A DNA stretch of 64,000 nucleotides from Pseudomonas izuensis (GCF_009861505.1 NZ_WTFT01000009.1:135751-199750); one strand, 5' to 3'. Counted from the first letter of the stretch, positions 47,201-56,453 are shown. Notes: generated by a model not told the origin, from the letters alone. Numbers and translations: made by a program.

Positions 47201-47859
47201 TCTGTACTGAGCACGGTATTGAGCGAAACCAGATTGCCGCGACGCATCAGGCACACGAACAAGGCGAAATCCAGCATGGCGACAAACCCGGCGCCTTCCT
47301 GGATCAGCGCTGGCAACAGCTCCAACACATCGGCGCGGCGCATCAGGGTCGAGCTGAAATTACCGACGAAATTCTTCGGCGTGCCTTCGAAGATCGCCAA
47401 CATGTCCTCACCCTTGAACAAGGCGTCATTTGGCGAGAACCGGCAGTTGTCGACCCGCGATGGCAGGATGAAGTTGCCGGCGTCACTGAACATGCGCAGA
47501 GCGAGCACCAGATTGACATCGGCATGATCGATCAACACCTGCGCCTGCAAGGCAATGCTGGGAGAAAACAGGCGATCGTCGTCGCACAAGACCTTGATGA
47601 ACTCGCCCCGAGCCTCTTGCACGCAACGCAATACGTTCTTCTGCAGACCCAGACGCTGAGGATTGCGCAGGTAGCGAACCGGGTGAGCCTGCTGGGTAAA
47701 CGACTCGACAATATCGCGAATCTCATCGCCCATGGAGTCGTCACACACGACGATTTCGATGGGCTGATAAGTCTGCGCGAGCGCACTCTCGAGCGCCTGG
47801 CTGAAGAAACGCGGGTTGAACGCAGGGATAACGATGCTGACGAGGGGATGTTGATTCAC
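44299..47859 (-). CDS. Large flagellar glycosyltransferase with four modules
   Basis: 1186 residues from GTG at 47859 (MNQHPLVSIVIPAFN). Module 1 (5-250) is a GT2 with DDD at 93-95. Module 2 (about 335-540) is a degenerate GT-A fold. Module 3 (about 575-800) is GT2-like (RPLVSIIVRT ... SHVDLCLRASKAGY). Module 4 (about 870-1186) is a GT-B/GT1-type domain (VGWGGGTSHTGDLEIIAEV, DLALAPLEFHIFNDCKSNLRLLEYGACGYPVI). Size and place beside flgL match the FgtA/PA1091-type transferase that starts glycan assembly on flagellin, usually with rhamnose. Acceptor and donor here are inferred, not shown. Confidence 0.9.
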   Translation of the reverse strand: MNQHPLVSIVIPAFNPRFFSQALESALAQTYQPIEIVVCDDSMGDEIRDIVESFTQQAHPVRYLRNPQRLGLQKNVLRCVQEARGEFIKVLCDDDRLFSPSIALQAQVLIDHADVNLVLALRMFSDAGNFILPSRVDNCRFSPNDALFKGEDMLAIFEGTPKNFVGNFSSTLMRRADVLELLPALIQEGAGFVAMLDFALFVCLMRRGNLVSLNTVLSTERLYPERLSKTPEMVKATLQEWSWLTQMLAARSGESAPASGWVRFIDLAKISDQPHAWEELCVVRILGNRNTVVNGRVGGESGSYADFYREWLAVRRFSDVERRLMPQRIDTWAFKPQIVPIVIDSDADSAALKTTLQSIESQLYAPQAVVVLSDASDVAGERVVQLPWHAEWAQQLNAVVPQLEGAHWFYLLRAGDTLRESALLILAERIAGSPGILCAYSDEGALFDGESIDPVFKPDFNLDLMRAYPYVGRTLAFERQRFMALGGFDPAHGELAPHDLLWRLVEEAGPQTIEHIAEIQVESSLTYANWLSLPAVIDRNAGMVSAHLDRLGVAHAIRHEALPLINRIDYSHGARPLVSIIVRTADSLYALQRCIESVIERTAYTQYEILIVESGTDDQAMLDWLAAMAQMGAAMLRVLRYAGDDNDAAIHNFAAEQARGEYLLLLSAQAVIGDGDWLDELLNHARRPEVGVVGARILSPEGTIVSAGLILGLAGPVGSPFQGEAAGSRGYMQRLHVTQNWSAVSNHCLMVRKQALDEVGGFDDRTFSLDLSHVDLCLRASKAGYLVVWTPYASVVLAPREAVPARLEQELEQEAFYCKWLPKIARDPAYSPALSLGVSSFSLEASLRHNWNPFCTRALPLVLGLPVNSTAVGIYRVTAPLEELQAAGRVIARVAYESPSTVEIERLGPDTIVLQGRYSEGAAGDILRMKKYSGALRIFELDDYVVSAPKKNTHARNKPVNTEQMLREGIALCDRVVVTTQPLADALSSMHSDIRVVPNMLSPVPWATLTSQRRTSRKPRVGWGGGTSHTGDLEIIAEVVRELANDVEWVFFGMCPEALRPYIHEFHSTTGFQGYPYKLASLNLDLALAPLEFHIFNDCKSNLRLLEYGACGYPVICTDTAAYRGHLPCTRVYSNSTEEWLQAIRMHLADPDASYRMGDELREAVHRDFMLRGDNLQHWLWGWLPD

Positions 47860-47882
47860 GGCGGGAAACTCTCGAGCGGCGG

Positions 47883-47906
47883 GTTTCTACCCTTTCGGGT
47901 AGAAAC
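47883..47906. other. Perfect hairpin in the leader between flgL and the large glycosyltransferase
   Basis: GTTTCTACCC-TTTC-GGGTAGAAAC: ten-base perfect arms and a four-base loop, 24 bases before the GTG of the glycosyltransferase and about 50 bases past the flgL stop. There is no T run, so it may mark the flgL transcript end or act on translation of the next gene. Confidence 0.7.
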
Positions 47907-47954
47907 TCCGGAACCGCTTAGGAAAAGACGGCTGGCAACTCGACAGGCGCAAAC

Positions 47955-49526
47955 TCAGACTTTGTTGAACAAGCCCAACTGAGCAATCTTGCTGAAGGCC
48001 AGTTGCGAGGCCTGCAACATGGTCTGTTGCAACGTCAGGCGGGTCATCACTGCGGCGGGATCGGAGTCGCGAATCGCCGATTGGGTCTGGGTGTTGGCCA
48101 GCACCAGGCTTTGATTGGTGTCCATCTGATTCTCCAGCGCCTGGCCACGACCACCGACCGAACTCAAGGCGCTGGACAGCTGATCGGTACCGCTCGCCAG
48201 GTTGGCGATGCCCGAGGCCAGCGAGGCTTGCAGCTTCTGGGTGGCAATCGCGTTGCCGTTGGTGGGCGTATTCAACGCCGTTTTCAACTGGCTCACGGTG
48301 TCCAGAATGTTCTGGGTTTCGTGCGTGTTGACGGCCACACTGAACTGATCACCGGTATCGGGCACAGGGGCGGCGGTGAAGGTGAAACTCACGCCCGACG
48401 CCGTGGCAACGCTACCGGCCATGGTGCCGCTGGACACCGGCTTGCTGTTGGCGGTCAGGGGGGCTGCGTACAGATCGAAGTCGGTCGCCGAAGTGAACTT
48501 GATCACCGCTGCCCCCGACGGAAAACTGGCGTGGTAGTCGGCGGCGTTGGTGATGCTGCTGGTGGTCACCTGTGCGGCCGTCGGGTTGCCCGGGCTGCGG
48601 GTAGACGTGAACGTGTCAGGCTTGGCGGCCAGGGTAAAGGAGTGTCCTGGCAGCACCGCACCGGGTACGTCACCGGCGCCCAGGTTGATGTTCAGCGTCA
48701 GGTCGACACCACGGAAACTCACACTTTGCCCGGTCTTGCTGGTCGGATCGAATGCGCCGCCCTGGCTGGCTTCGGCCGTCACATCATTGCCGGCAGCGTC
48801 GGTGATCTTCAGTTGCGTGCCGCTGACGAAGTCCACGGTGTAGGGCTCGCCGCTGCGGAATTTGTTGTTGTAGCTCACGTTCGACGACACCTGGCCATTG
48901 GACAGGGTCACGCGCCCGTCATCCACGGGTGGCGAAGTCATCGTGACCTGGCTGCGACTGGTGTTGAGTGCCTGCTGGAACGCGTCCCAGCCTGTACTGT
49001 TGGTGGCCATCGACATCGTATCGCCAACGGCCAGGTCAAGGGTCACCTGGTCGCCGTTGTAGCTGTAGGTGCCGTCGTTGTTGCGCGTGAATGGCACGGT
49101 GTCGCCCTTGGAACCGGCGAAGATGTATTTGCCATTCTCATCCTTGCTGTTCATCAGGCTGAGCAGTTGCTCTTCGATCTGCCCCAGTTCCGAAGCGTTG
49201 GCCTTGCGGTCCTCATCGGTGTAACCGGCGTTACCGGCACTGACGGCCAGTTCCTTGGCGCGCTGCAGCACATTGTTGATGCTGGTCATCACCGCTTCGG
49301 TCGCCCCCAGGGTCCCCTTGATGGTGGTGGCATTGGCCTGGTACTGATCAAGCATCGAAGCCTGCTGGCCCAACTGCAGCAGGCGCGAGGCACCCACCGG
49401 ATCATCGGCGGCGGTGTTGACGCGAACGAGGCTGCTGGCCTCTTCGCTGCTCTTGACCACGTTGGCGAAGTTACGCTGGTAGTTCGCAGCCGAGGACTCG
49501 TAAAACTGGGCGGTAGAAATGCGCAT
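47955..49526 (-). CDS. flgL: Hook-filament junction protein FlgL
   Basis: 523 residues. The N-terminal (MRISTAQFYESSAANYQRN) and C-terminal (LTLQQTMLQASQLAFSKIAQLGLFNKV) D0/D1 helices are flagellin-like. The middle is a long Ser/Thr/Gly-rich beta-type region of about 300 residues, much larger than in E. coli (317 residues in total) but usual in Pseudomonas. FlgL joins FlgK to the filament. It follows flgK by 13 bases. Confidence 0.95.
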   Translation of the reverse strand: MRISTAQFYESSAANYQRNFANVVKSSEEASSLVRVNTAADDPVGASRLLQLGQQASMLDQYQANATTIKGTLGATEAVMTSINNVLQRAKELAVSAGNAGYTDEDRKANASELGQIEEQLLSLMNSKDENGKYIFAGSKGDTVPFTRNNDGTYSYNGDQVTLDLAVGDTMSMATNSTGWDAFQQALNTSRSQVTMTSPPVDDGRVTLSNGQVSSNVSYNNKFRSGEPYTVDFVSGTQLKITDAAGNDVTAEASQGGAFDPTSKTGQSVSFRGVDLTLNINLGAGDVPGAVLPGHSFTLAAKPDTFTSTRSPGNPTAAQVTTSSITNAADYHASFPSGAAVIKFTSATDFDLYAAPLTANSKPVSSGTMAGSVATASGVSFTFTAAPVPDTGDQFSVAVNTHETQNILDTVSQLKTALNTPTNGNAIATQKLQASLASGIANLASGTDQLSSALSSVGGRGQALENQMDTNQSLVLANTQTQSAIRDSDPAAVMTRLTLQQTMLQASQLAFSKIAQLGLFNKV

Positions 49527-49539
49527 GGGCTACGACTCC

Positions 49540-51618
49540 TTAAAGACTGTTGATCAGTGTGCTGAAGATTTCCTGCGCAGCCTTGATGATCTGCGAAGAC
49601 GCGGTGTAGTACTGCTGATACTTGACCAGGTTGCCGGTTTCTTCGTCGAGATCGACACCCGACAGCGAATCACGAGCGCTCTTGGCGTTCGCCAGGATGG
49701 CGTCGGTCGCCGCGCTGTCGAGCTTGCCCTGAGCGGCCTTGGCGCCGACACCCTCGACCAGTTTGCCGTAGGCATCGGTCAGGGAAATGCCCTTGCTGGC
49801 GGAAGCGGTGTCCACGGTCTGCGCGGTTTGCAGGCCGGCCAGTGCGGTGCCGTTACGGTTGTCCAGCGTGCCCGGCTGACTGAGCGAGACGTTGATCGCG
49901 GCGCCTTTAAGAGGCGCGCCGGCGATGGTCATGTCGAAGTTCGCGGTGTACTGGGTCGCGGGCGCCGGCGGGATCGGTGCACCCGTGGCATCCTTGAGCG
50001 GGATGCTCAGGCTCAGGGTGTTGTTCTCGCCGGGCTTGATGGTGCCACTGCTGATGACGCCGCCGTTGGCATCCAGGAACTGATAGGTCTGGCTGGTACC
50101 GTCAGCAGATACGTCACCAAACACCACCTTGGTCGGCGTGGAGTTTTTCAGGCCGTTCTGCATCGCGGTGGTGGTGGCTGGGTCGTAGATGTCGAACTTG
50201 GTGGTCAGGGTCGGTTGACCGCTGGCCGGAATCGTCAGTGTGCCGCTGGAGCCCGGCGCAATCGCTGCGCCCAGGGGTGCCGCGATGGCCAGACGCTTGG
50301 AGTCGGTCATCTCGGTCTTGATGTTCGTCGCCGCATTGCGGGTCGGGGTGATCTTGAAGGTATCGCCGGCGGCAGCGGTGTCACCGGGAGCGGGAGTGCC
50401 GCCCGTGAGCGTCAGGGAGAAACCGTCAATGACCGGCGGCGGCGTCGTCGTTGTGTTGAAGGCGCCCATGGGCGTGTTGTCCGGCAGACGCTGAACGGTG
50501 TAGTCGGTGGCGCTGGTGAACGTAACCTTGTAATCATTGATGGTCAGCTTGCCGCTGTCCTCGATGCTCACATTGAAGTTACCGGTACCCGGCGAATTGC
50601 CGATGGTCGCGATACTGCGCTGAGACATCTGGGCCGCACTGTTGATGCTGTTGAACAGCGTCGAACCGAAGTCACCGTTCTTGTCGATGCCCTGGGCCTG
50701 AAGGGTGTTCATCTGATCGGCAACGACCAGGGCCACGCGCCCCAATTCGTTCATGGCCGGGTCCAGCACGGTGCTGCGATAACGCAACAGACCGCCAATC
50801 TCACCACCGGTCATGATCGCCGTGATGTCAATGGTGCTCGAGCCGCGATTGAGCTGCAGCGCCAGACGACCCGGATCGTCCTTGCTCGGCACCGCCTCGA
50901 GTTTGTTTACCGTGTTGCCCATGACCAGCGGCTGTCCGCTGCCCAGGTAAATGTCGAGGCTGCCTTCACGCTCCACCACTTGCGCACCGGTGAAGGTCGA
51001 CAGTTGGCGCACGGTTTCGTTACGGGCGTCGAGCAGCTCGTTCGGCATGCCGCCGGTACTGGAAACTTCGGAGATCTTCTGGTTCAACTGCGCCACGGTT
51101 GCGGCCAGCTTGTTAACCTGATCCGCCATGTTCGTCAGGTTGCCGTTGATATTGGCATTCTGCTGGGACAGCTGCGCGGACATCGAATTGAAGCGGTTGC
51201 TCAAGGCCTGGGCATCGCTGAGCAGCAATTGACGGGAAGCGTCGTCACCGGGTTTGGCATTGACGTTCTGCACCGAGGCAAAAAACTTGGTCAGTGCGCC
51301 GTTCAAGCCGGTGCCGCTGTCCGAAAGCAGTTTGTCCAGCGGCGTCACCTGGCCCAGGTACGCGGCCGAGTCACTGTTGAGCGAAGTGGTGGTCTGCAAC
51401 TGCGCATCGAGGTAGCTGTTGTACACCCGACGCACATCGGCCAGCGTGGTGCCGGTGCCGATGTACACATTGCCGAACTGCTGCGAGGCCTTGGTGCCCT
51501 GCACTGTTTGCTGGCGTGAGTACCCGGCGGTGTCGACGTTGGCAATGTTGTTGCCGGTGGTCATCAACGAGGATTGGCCAGCGGCCAGACCCGACATTCC
51601 GATGTTGAGCAAACTCAT
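49540..51618 (-). CDS. flgK: Hook-filament junction protein FlgK
   Basis: 692 residues. The N-terminal rod-type motif (MSLLNIGMSGLAAGQSSLMT, then NIANVDTAGYSRQ) and the C-terminal DEETGNLVKYQQYYTASSQI helix are diagnostic. The middle part is expanded relative to enteric FlgK (about 550 residues). FlgK is the first junction protein on the hook. It follows flgJ by 23 bases. Confidence 0.96.
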   Translation of the reverse strand: MSLLNIGMSGLAAGQSSLMTTGNNIANVDTAGYSRQQTVQGTKASQQFGNVYIGTGTTLADVRRVYNSYLDAQLQTTTSLNSDSAAYLGQVTPLDKLLSDSGTGLNGALTKFFASVQNVNAKPGDDASRQLLLSDAQALSNRFNSMSAQLSQQNANINGNLTNMADQVNKLAATVAQLNQKISEVSSTGGMPNELLDARNETVRQLSTFTGAQVVEREGSLDIYLGSGQPLVMGNTVNKLEAVPSKDDPGRLALQLNRGSSTIDITAIMTGGEIGGLLRYRSTVLDPAMNELGRVALVVADQMNTLQAQGIDKNGDFGSTLFNSINSAAQMSQRSIATIGNSPGTGNFNVSIEDSGKLTINDYKVTFTSATDYTVQRLPDNTPMGAFNTTTTPPPVIDGFSLTLTGGTPAPGDTAAAGDTFKITPTRNAATNIKTEMTDSKRLAIAAPLGAAIAPGSSGTLTIPASGQPTLTTKFDIYDPATTTAMQNGLKNSTPTKVVFGDVSADGTSQTYQFLDANGGVISSGTIKPGENNTLSLSIPLKDATGAPIPPAPATQYTANFDMTIAGAPLKGAAINVSLSQPGTLDNRNGTALAGLQTAQTVDTASASKGISLTDAYGKLVEGVGAKAAQGKLDSAATDAILANAKSARDSLSGVDLDEETGNLVKYQQYYTASSQIIKAAQEIFSTLINSL

Positions 51619-51641
51619 GGTTCAGACCTTATACCTTGTGT

Positions 51642-52934
51642 CTATAAAGGCGTCGTGGAAGCGCCCGCCGCGGCGTAGTTCTGGTAGCTCGTCATCTGCC
51701 GGGCTATCTGCGAAATCTTGCTTGCGTAGTTCGGGTCGGTTGCGTAACCGGCCTTTTGCAACTCGCGTACAAACTGTTCCGGGTTATCGGCCGACTTCAC
51801 GACATCTTGATAACGATTGTTCGATTGCAGCAACGTCACCAGGTCGTGGAAGCTGTCCTTGTAAGAGGCGTAGGAACGGAACTCGGCCGTCTCCTTGACC
51901 ATCTCGCCGTTCCTGAATTCGCTGGTGATCGCCCGCGCCGAATCGCCCTGCCAACTGCTGCCGGTCTTGATGCCGAACAGGTTGTGGCTGCTGCTGCCAT
52001 CCTGGGCGCGCATGACCGATTTGCCCCAACCGGTTTCCAGGGCAGCCTGAGCCACCAGGTAACGCGGATCGACGCCGATGCGGTCGGCGGCTTCCTTGGC
52101 CATCGGTAGCATGGTGTTGACGAATTCGTCGGCGGAACTGAAGGCCTTCTTCGCCGGCGCCAGGGGAATCTGGGCGATGGCGCGACCGTGAATCTGCAAG
52201 CCACCGCCAACAGCGGACTGGGCATTCGCCAGCCAGTCGCCATTGAACAGAGCGCCCGTGCCGGTCGGCGTGGTGCGTTCCGGCAATGGGGTCTTGTTGA
52301 CCGCCGCGACCGCCGCCGTGGTGGCCGGCGAGGCGGAAGGCACCAGGCCTGCCAGCAGCCGATCCGCCAGTTTCGGCGGCAATGCCAGGCGACGCTGATT
52401 GATCATTGCCATGTCATTGCGGTGCGTACCCTCGCCTGTCGGTGCCTTGACCGAACGCGAAGCCCACAGCGGACGCTCGCCATTGACCCGCGACAGCGGC
52501 CCGTTGGTGGCCACCGTACCGGCGGCCACTGGCGTTTGCGCGGCGGCCTTGGCGGCCTCCTGCTTGGCGGCAGACAGGGCGGCCGCTTCACCCGGTGCCA
52601 GCGGCTTGCTCTTCGACATCTGCCGCATCAGCACGTCCGCCAGGCCAATACCACCACCCTCGCGGGACATGGAAACGGCCAGTTGCTGGTCGTACATTTC
52701 CTGATACTGCTTGGCTTCAGGCGTGTTGAGGGGGTTGTCCTTTCCCAGCGCTTCGGTGGCCGAGCGCATGGACTTGAGCATCTCGCCGAGGAACAGCGAT
52801 TCGAATTCCTGCGCGACCTTGCGCATGTTCCCGTCACTGTTCTTGTCGCCGACCTTGAGCTGATTCAGCCGGTTCAGGTCGGAAAACGCACCCGAATCGC
52901 TGCTGCTGACCCGACCGCTCTTGTACATATCCAT
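51642..52934 (-). CDS. flgJ: Rod assembly protein and muramidase FlgJ
   Basis: 430 residues. The N-terminal rod-binding domain (about 35-110; VAQEFESLFLGEMLKSMR) is followed by an Ala/Pro-rich linker and a C-terminal glucosaminidase domain (about 265-420; YLVAQAALETGWGKS with the catalytic Glu, HNLFGIKTG, YASYKDSFHDLV). It clears peptidoglycan for rod growth and guides rod assembly in the periplasm. It lies 11 bases after flgI. Confidence 0.96.
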   Translation of the reverse strand: MDMYKSGRVSSSDSGAFSDLNRLNQLKVGDKNSDGNMRKVAQEFESLFLGEMLKSMRSATEALGKDNPLNTPEAKQYQEMYDQQLAVSMSREGGGIGLADVLMRQMSKSKPLAPGEAAALSAAKQEAAKAAAQTPVAAGTVATNGPLSRVNGERPLWASRSVKAPTGEGTHRNDMAMINQRRLALPPKLADRLLAGLVPSASPATTAAVAAVNKTPLPERTTPTGTGALFNGDWLANAQSAVGGGLQIHGRAIAQIPLAPAKKAFSSADEFVNTMLPMAKEAADRIGVDPRYLVAQAALETGWGKSVMRAQDGSSSHNLFGIKTGSSWQGDSARAITSEFRNGEMVKETAEFRSYASYKDSFHDLVTLLQSNNRYQDVVKSADNPEQFVRELQKAGYATDPNYASKISQIARQMTSYQNYAAAGASTTPL

Positions 52935-52945
52935 GTTCGCCGTCC

Positions 52946-54061
52946 TCAGATCACAATCAGGTCGGCCTGCAAGGCGCCGGCCTGTTTCAGTGCTTCGAGG
53001 ATGGCCATCAGGTCGCCCGGTGCTGCGCCGACCTGGTTCACCGCACGCACGATTTCGTCGAGGGTGGTGCCCGGACCGAACTTGAACATCGGCTTGGCTT
53101 CCTGCTGGGCGTTTACCCGCGAGCGCGGCACGACCGCCGTCTGGCCATTGGACAGAGGGCCGGGCTGGCTGACGATCGGGTCTTCGGTGATGGTCACGGT
53201 CAGGCTGCCGTGGGTGACGGCGGCCGGGGACACCTTGACGTTCTGCCCGATCACGATGGTGCCGGTGCGGGAGTTGATGATGACTTTCGCCACCGCCTGG
53301 CCCGGATCGATTTCAAGGTTCTCGAGGATCGACAGGTAGTCGACACGCTGGCTCGGGTCCAGTGGCGCGGTGACACGAACCGAACCGCCATCGATGGCCT
53401 GGGCCACGCCCGGGCCGAGCATGTCATTGATCTTGTCGACGATGCGCTTGGCCGTCGTGAAGTCGGAACGGTTGAGGTTCAGGGTCAGGCTGTTGCCCTG
53501 GTTGAAACCGCTCGGCACCGCTCGCTCGACCGAAGCACCACCGGGGATGCGACCGGCCGACGGAACGTTGACCGTAATCTTCGAACCGTCACGACCTTCG
53601 GCATCGAAACCGCCGACCACCAGGTTGCCCTGGGCCACCGCGTAGACGTTGCCGTCGATACCCTTGAGCGGCGTCAGCAACAACGTACCGCCGCGCAGGC
53701 TCTTGGAGTTACCGATGGACGAGACCGTGATATCGACCTGCTGACCCGGCTTGGCAAACGCCGGCAGATCGGCACTGATCGACACCGCCGCGACGTTCTT
53801 CAACTGCACGTTGCCCGAACCCGGCGGCACCTTGATGCCGAACTGCGAGAGCATGTTGTTGAACGTCTGCAGGGTGAATGGCGTCTGGGTCGTCTGGTCG
53901 CCGGTACCGTTAAGCCCGACCACCAGGCCGTAACCGATCAACTGGTTGGAGCGCACGCCGGAAATGCTGGCGATATCCTTCAGGCGCTCGGCTTGAGCGT
54001 TGAAAGCCGCGGACAGCATCAAAGCGGCAACGATGAGACTTCTGAAATTCAACGTAGCCAC
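52946..54061 (-). CDS. flgI: Flagellar P-ring protein FlgI
   Basis: 371 residues with a Sec signal peptide (about 1-24, ending AFNAQA) and the full FlgI body ([31 protein letters not shown]). It forms the peptidoglycan-level bushing of the rod. It abuts flgH directly (stop to start). Confidence 0.97.
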   Translation of the reverse strand: MATLNFRSLIVAALMLSAAFNAQAERLKDIASISGVRSNQLIGYGLVVGLNGTGDQTTQTPFTLQTFNNMLSQFGIKVPPGSGNVQLKNVAAVSISADLPAFAKPGQQVDITVSSIGNSKSLRGGTLLLTPLKGIDGNVYAVAQGNLVVGGFDAEGRDGSKITVNVPSAGRIPGGASVERAVPSGFNQGNSLTLNLNRSDFTTAKRIVDKINDMLGPGVAQAIDGGSVRVTAPLDPSQRVDYLSILENLEIDPGQAVAKVIINSRTGTIVIGQNVKVSPAAVTHGSLTVTITEDPIVSQPGPLSNGQTAVVPRSRVNAQQEAKPMFKFGPGTTLDEIVRAVNQVGAAPGDLMAILEALKQAGALQADLIVI

Positions 54062-54757
54062 CTAGAAAGGGAACAGCGGGCTGAGGAAGAAACGGTCGAA
54101 CCAGCCTGGCTGACTCGCATCGGCAAACGAACCGGTGCCCGAGTAGGTGATGCGCGCATCGGCGACACGGGTCGACGACACGGTGTTGTCGGTAGAGATG
54201 TCATCGGCGCGAACCAGGCCGGCAATCCGCACCAGCTCATCGCCGGTGTTAAGGGTCATCCACTTCTCGCCGCGCACCGCGATGATGCCGTTGGGCAATA
54301 CATCGGCAACGGTCACGGTGATCGAGCCGGTCAGGGTATTGCCCTGCGCCGCCTTGCTGTCGCCCTTGGTCGCGCGGTCGCCTTCATACGCGGCGTTCAG
54401 GCTCAGGTCGCCATCCCCGAACGGGTTGTTGGTGTTGGGCGTGGAGCCGAACAGCGAGGTCAGGCCGATGCTGGTCTTGCTGTTCTTGCCAATTTGCGAG
54501 TTGGCGTTTTTGCTGGCCTGGGTCTTCTCGTTCAGGGTGATGGTGATGATGTCACCGACCCGGAACGCCTTGCGGTCGCTGTACAGGTTCTGTTCGAAAC
54601 CGGCCTGATAGATCGAGCCGTTGTTCGCCGCCGCCGGCAACGGCGTGCGTGGCAACACCGGGGCGTAGTAAGGGTCATTGGGCTTGGGTGTCGCAGGCAC
54701 GCAACCTGCGAGCGCAGCTATCCCACTCAGTGCCAGAACAGATACATAGCGTTTCAT
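54062..54757 (-). CDS. flgH: Flagellar L-ring lipoprotein FlgH
   Basis: 231 residues. The signal ends in the lipobox Leu-Ala-Gly-Cys with Cys19 as lipidation site. The conserved FlgH body ([45 protein letters not shown]) forms the outer-membrane L ring. A perfect GGCGGCC hairpin lies in the 52-base gap after flgG. Confidence 0.97.
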   Translation of the reverse strand: MKRYVSVLALSGIAALAGCVPATPKPNDPYYAPVLPRTPLPAAANNGSIYQAGFEQNLYSDRKAFRVGDIITITLNEKTQASKNANSQIGKNSKTSIGLTSLFGSTPNTNNPFGDGDLSLNAAYEGDRATKGDSKAAQGNTLTGSITVTVADVLPNGIIAVRGEKWMTLNTGDELVRIAGLVRADDISTDNTVSSTRVADARITYSGTGSFADASQPGWFDRFFLSPLFPF

Positions 54758-54779
54758 GACCCTACCTCACGGTGTTGCA

Positions 54780-54797
54780 GGCGGCCTCATGGCCGCC
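54780..54797. other. Perfect GC hairpin in the flgG-flgH gap
   Basis: GGCGGCC-TCAT-GGCCGCC, seven-base arms and a tetraloop, 13 bases past the flgG stop. There is no T run, so full termination is unlikely. A role in processing or differential stability of flgFG against flgHIJKL mRNA is possible. Confidence 0.7.
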
Positions 54798-54809
54798 TCA
54801 TAGACTTGA

Positions 54810-55595
54810 TTACAGATTCTGCGTTACGAACGAGAGCATCTGGTCGGCGGTGGAGATCACCTTGGAGTTCATCTCGTAGGCTCGCTGAGTGGTGATCATG
54901 TTGACCATCTCCTCAACGGTGCTGACGTTGGAGGTTTCCAGGGTGTTCTGCAGCGTGGTACCGAAACCGGCCAGGCCCGGGGTGCCGACTTGCGGTGCAC
55001 CGCTGGCGGCGGTTTCCAGGAACAGGTTGTTACCCACCGCCTGCAGGCCGGCCGGGTTGATGAAGTCGGCGGTTTGCAGGTTGCCGATCACCTGGGCAGC
55101 GGGGTTGCCGGCCACGGTGATGGACACGGTGCCGTCGCGGCCGACGGTGAAGGTCTGGGCGTCGTTCGGAATGACGATGGCCGGCTCCAGGGCGAAGCCG
55201 CTGGCGTTGACGATCTGGCCATTGGAGTCCAGGTGGAACGTACCGTCACGGGTGTAGGCCGTGGTGCCGTCCGGTTGCAGGATCTGGAAGAAACCACGAC
55301 CGTCGACGGCCATGTCCAGTGGCTGATCGGTGGTTTGCAGGCTGCCGGCGGTGAAGTTTTTCTGGGTGCCGACGATGCGCACACCGGTACCCAGTTGCAG
55401 ACCCGACGGCAGTTCGCTGTCCTGGGTCGACTGGGCGCCAGGCTGACGCTTGATCTGGTAGAGCAGGTCCTGGAACTCGGCGCGGTCACGTTTGAAACCC
55501 GTGGTCGACACGTTGGCCAGGTTGTTGGAAATGGTGGTCAGGTTGGTGTCCTGGGCGGACAGACCGGTTTTGGCAACCCATAGAGCCGGAAGCAT
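54810..55595 (-). CDS. flgG: Flagellar distal rod protein FlgG
   Basis: 261 residues, exact family length. The N-terminal rod motif (LWVAKTGLSAQDTNLTTISN, LANVSTTGFKRDRAEFQDLL) and the C-terminal EEMVNMITTQRAYEMNSKVI motif are present. It polymerises into the distal rod. It lies 45 bases after flgF. Confidence 0.97.
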   Translation of the reverse strand: MLPALWVAKTGLSAQDTNLTTISNNLANVSTTGFKRDRAEFQDLLYQIKRQPGAQSTQDSELPSGLQLGTGVRIVGTQKNFTAGSLQTTDQPLDMAVDGRGFFQILQPDGTTAYTRDGTFHLDSNGQIVNASGFALEPAIVIPNDAQTFTVGRDGTVSITVAGNPAAQVIGNLQTADFINPAGLQAVGNNLFLETAASGAPQVGTPGLAGFGTTLQNTLETSNVSTVEEMVNMITTQRAYEMNSKVISTADQMLSFVTQNL

Positions 55596-55640
55596 TCGAT
55601 TCTCCTCGTGCGCCTGTTTTACGGCGCGACGTTCTGGTAA

Positions 55641-56381
55641 TTAGCTGATCTGCAAGACCCGAGCCATGGCCTGGTCGTCTTCTTTGGCGGTGTTCATCAT
55701 CTTGATGTGCAGCTCGAACTGCTTGGACAAGGCCAGTACCGAGGTCATTTCGTCCACGGCATTGACGTTGCTCGACTCAAGGAAACCGGACACCAGCTTG
55801 ACGTTGGCATCGGCTTGCGCCGGCTTGCCGTCCTTGGTGTGGATCGATCCGTCCAGGCCCTTGGTCATGTTCTTGATGTCCGGGTTGACCAGTTTGATGC
55901 GGTCGACTTCCGCCATGACGCGGGGACCTTCGCCCATCGCCCGGATGCTGATGGTGCCGTCCTCGCCCACTTCGATCTGCTGCTCGGGCGGTACGGCGAT
56001 CGGGCCGCCATTGCCGATCACCGGCATGCCGTTGCCGGCGCGCAGCACACCCAGGGCGTCAACCACCAGGCTGCCGGTGCGCACGTAGCTTTCACCGCCA
56101 TCAGGGTTCTGCACGGCCAGCCAGCCGTTTCCTTGCACGGCGACATCGAGGTCGCGGCCGGTTTCCACCAGGGCGCCCGGGGAGAAGTCGGTGGCCGGAC
56201 GTTCGGACATGGCAAACGCACGCGCCGGAAAGCTGTCACCGAACACCGGCATCGAACGCGCCTGCTCCAGATCTTTCTGGAAACCATTGGTGGAGATGTT
56301 CGCGAGGTTGTTGGCATGAGCCTTTTGCGCCAGTGCATTCTGGCTGGCGCCGGTCATTGCCACGTAAAGGTACTTGTCCAC
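55641..56381 (-). CDS. flgF: Flagellar proximal rod protein FlgF
   Basis: 246 residues from GTG at 56381 (VDKYLYVAMTGASQNALAQ), the family's usual start, with AGAGGAAAG just before it; an ATG at 56567 would add 62 unrelated residues. The rod motif LANISTNGFQKDLEQAR is present. It leads the visible flgFGHIJKL transcript, with its own sigma-54-type promoter. flgBCDE are not next to it and must lie elsewhere. Confidence 0.96.
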   Translation of the reverse strand: MDKYLYVAMTGASQNALAQKAHANNLANISTNGFQKDLEQARSMPVFGDSFPARAFAMSERPATDFSPGALVETGRDLDVAVQGNGWLAVQNPDGGESYVRTGSLVVDALGVLRAGNGMPVIGNGGPIAVPPEQQIEVGEDGTISIRAMGEGPRVMAEVDRIKLVNPDIKNMTKGLDGSIHTKDGKPAQADANVKLVSGFLESSNVNAVDEMTSVLALSKQFELHIKMMNTAKEDDQAMARVLQIS

Positions 56382-56437
56382 ACTCTTTCCTCTGCCTGCC
56401 GGACGTTTGCCGCCCACTGCTGTACTGATCAGCCACA

Positions 56438-56453
56438 AGCAATTTGCAGACCA
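56438..56453 (-). promoter_or_regulatory. Candidate sigma-54 promoter of flgFGHIJKL
   Basis: The minus strand reads TGGTCTG CAAA TTGCT: perfect -12 half, TGG and G kept in the -24 half, right spacing. It lies about 60 bases before flgF. The rest of the 311-base gap to phhR holds a REP pair and nothing else recognisable. Confidence 0.68.
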
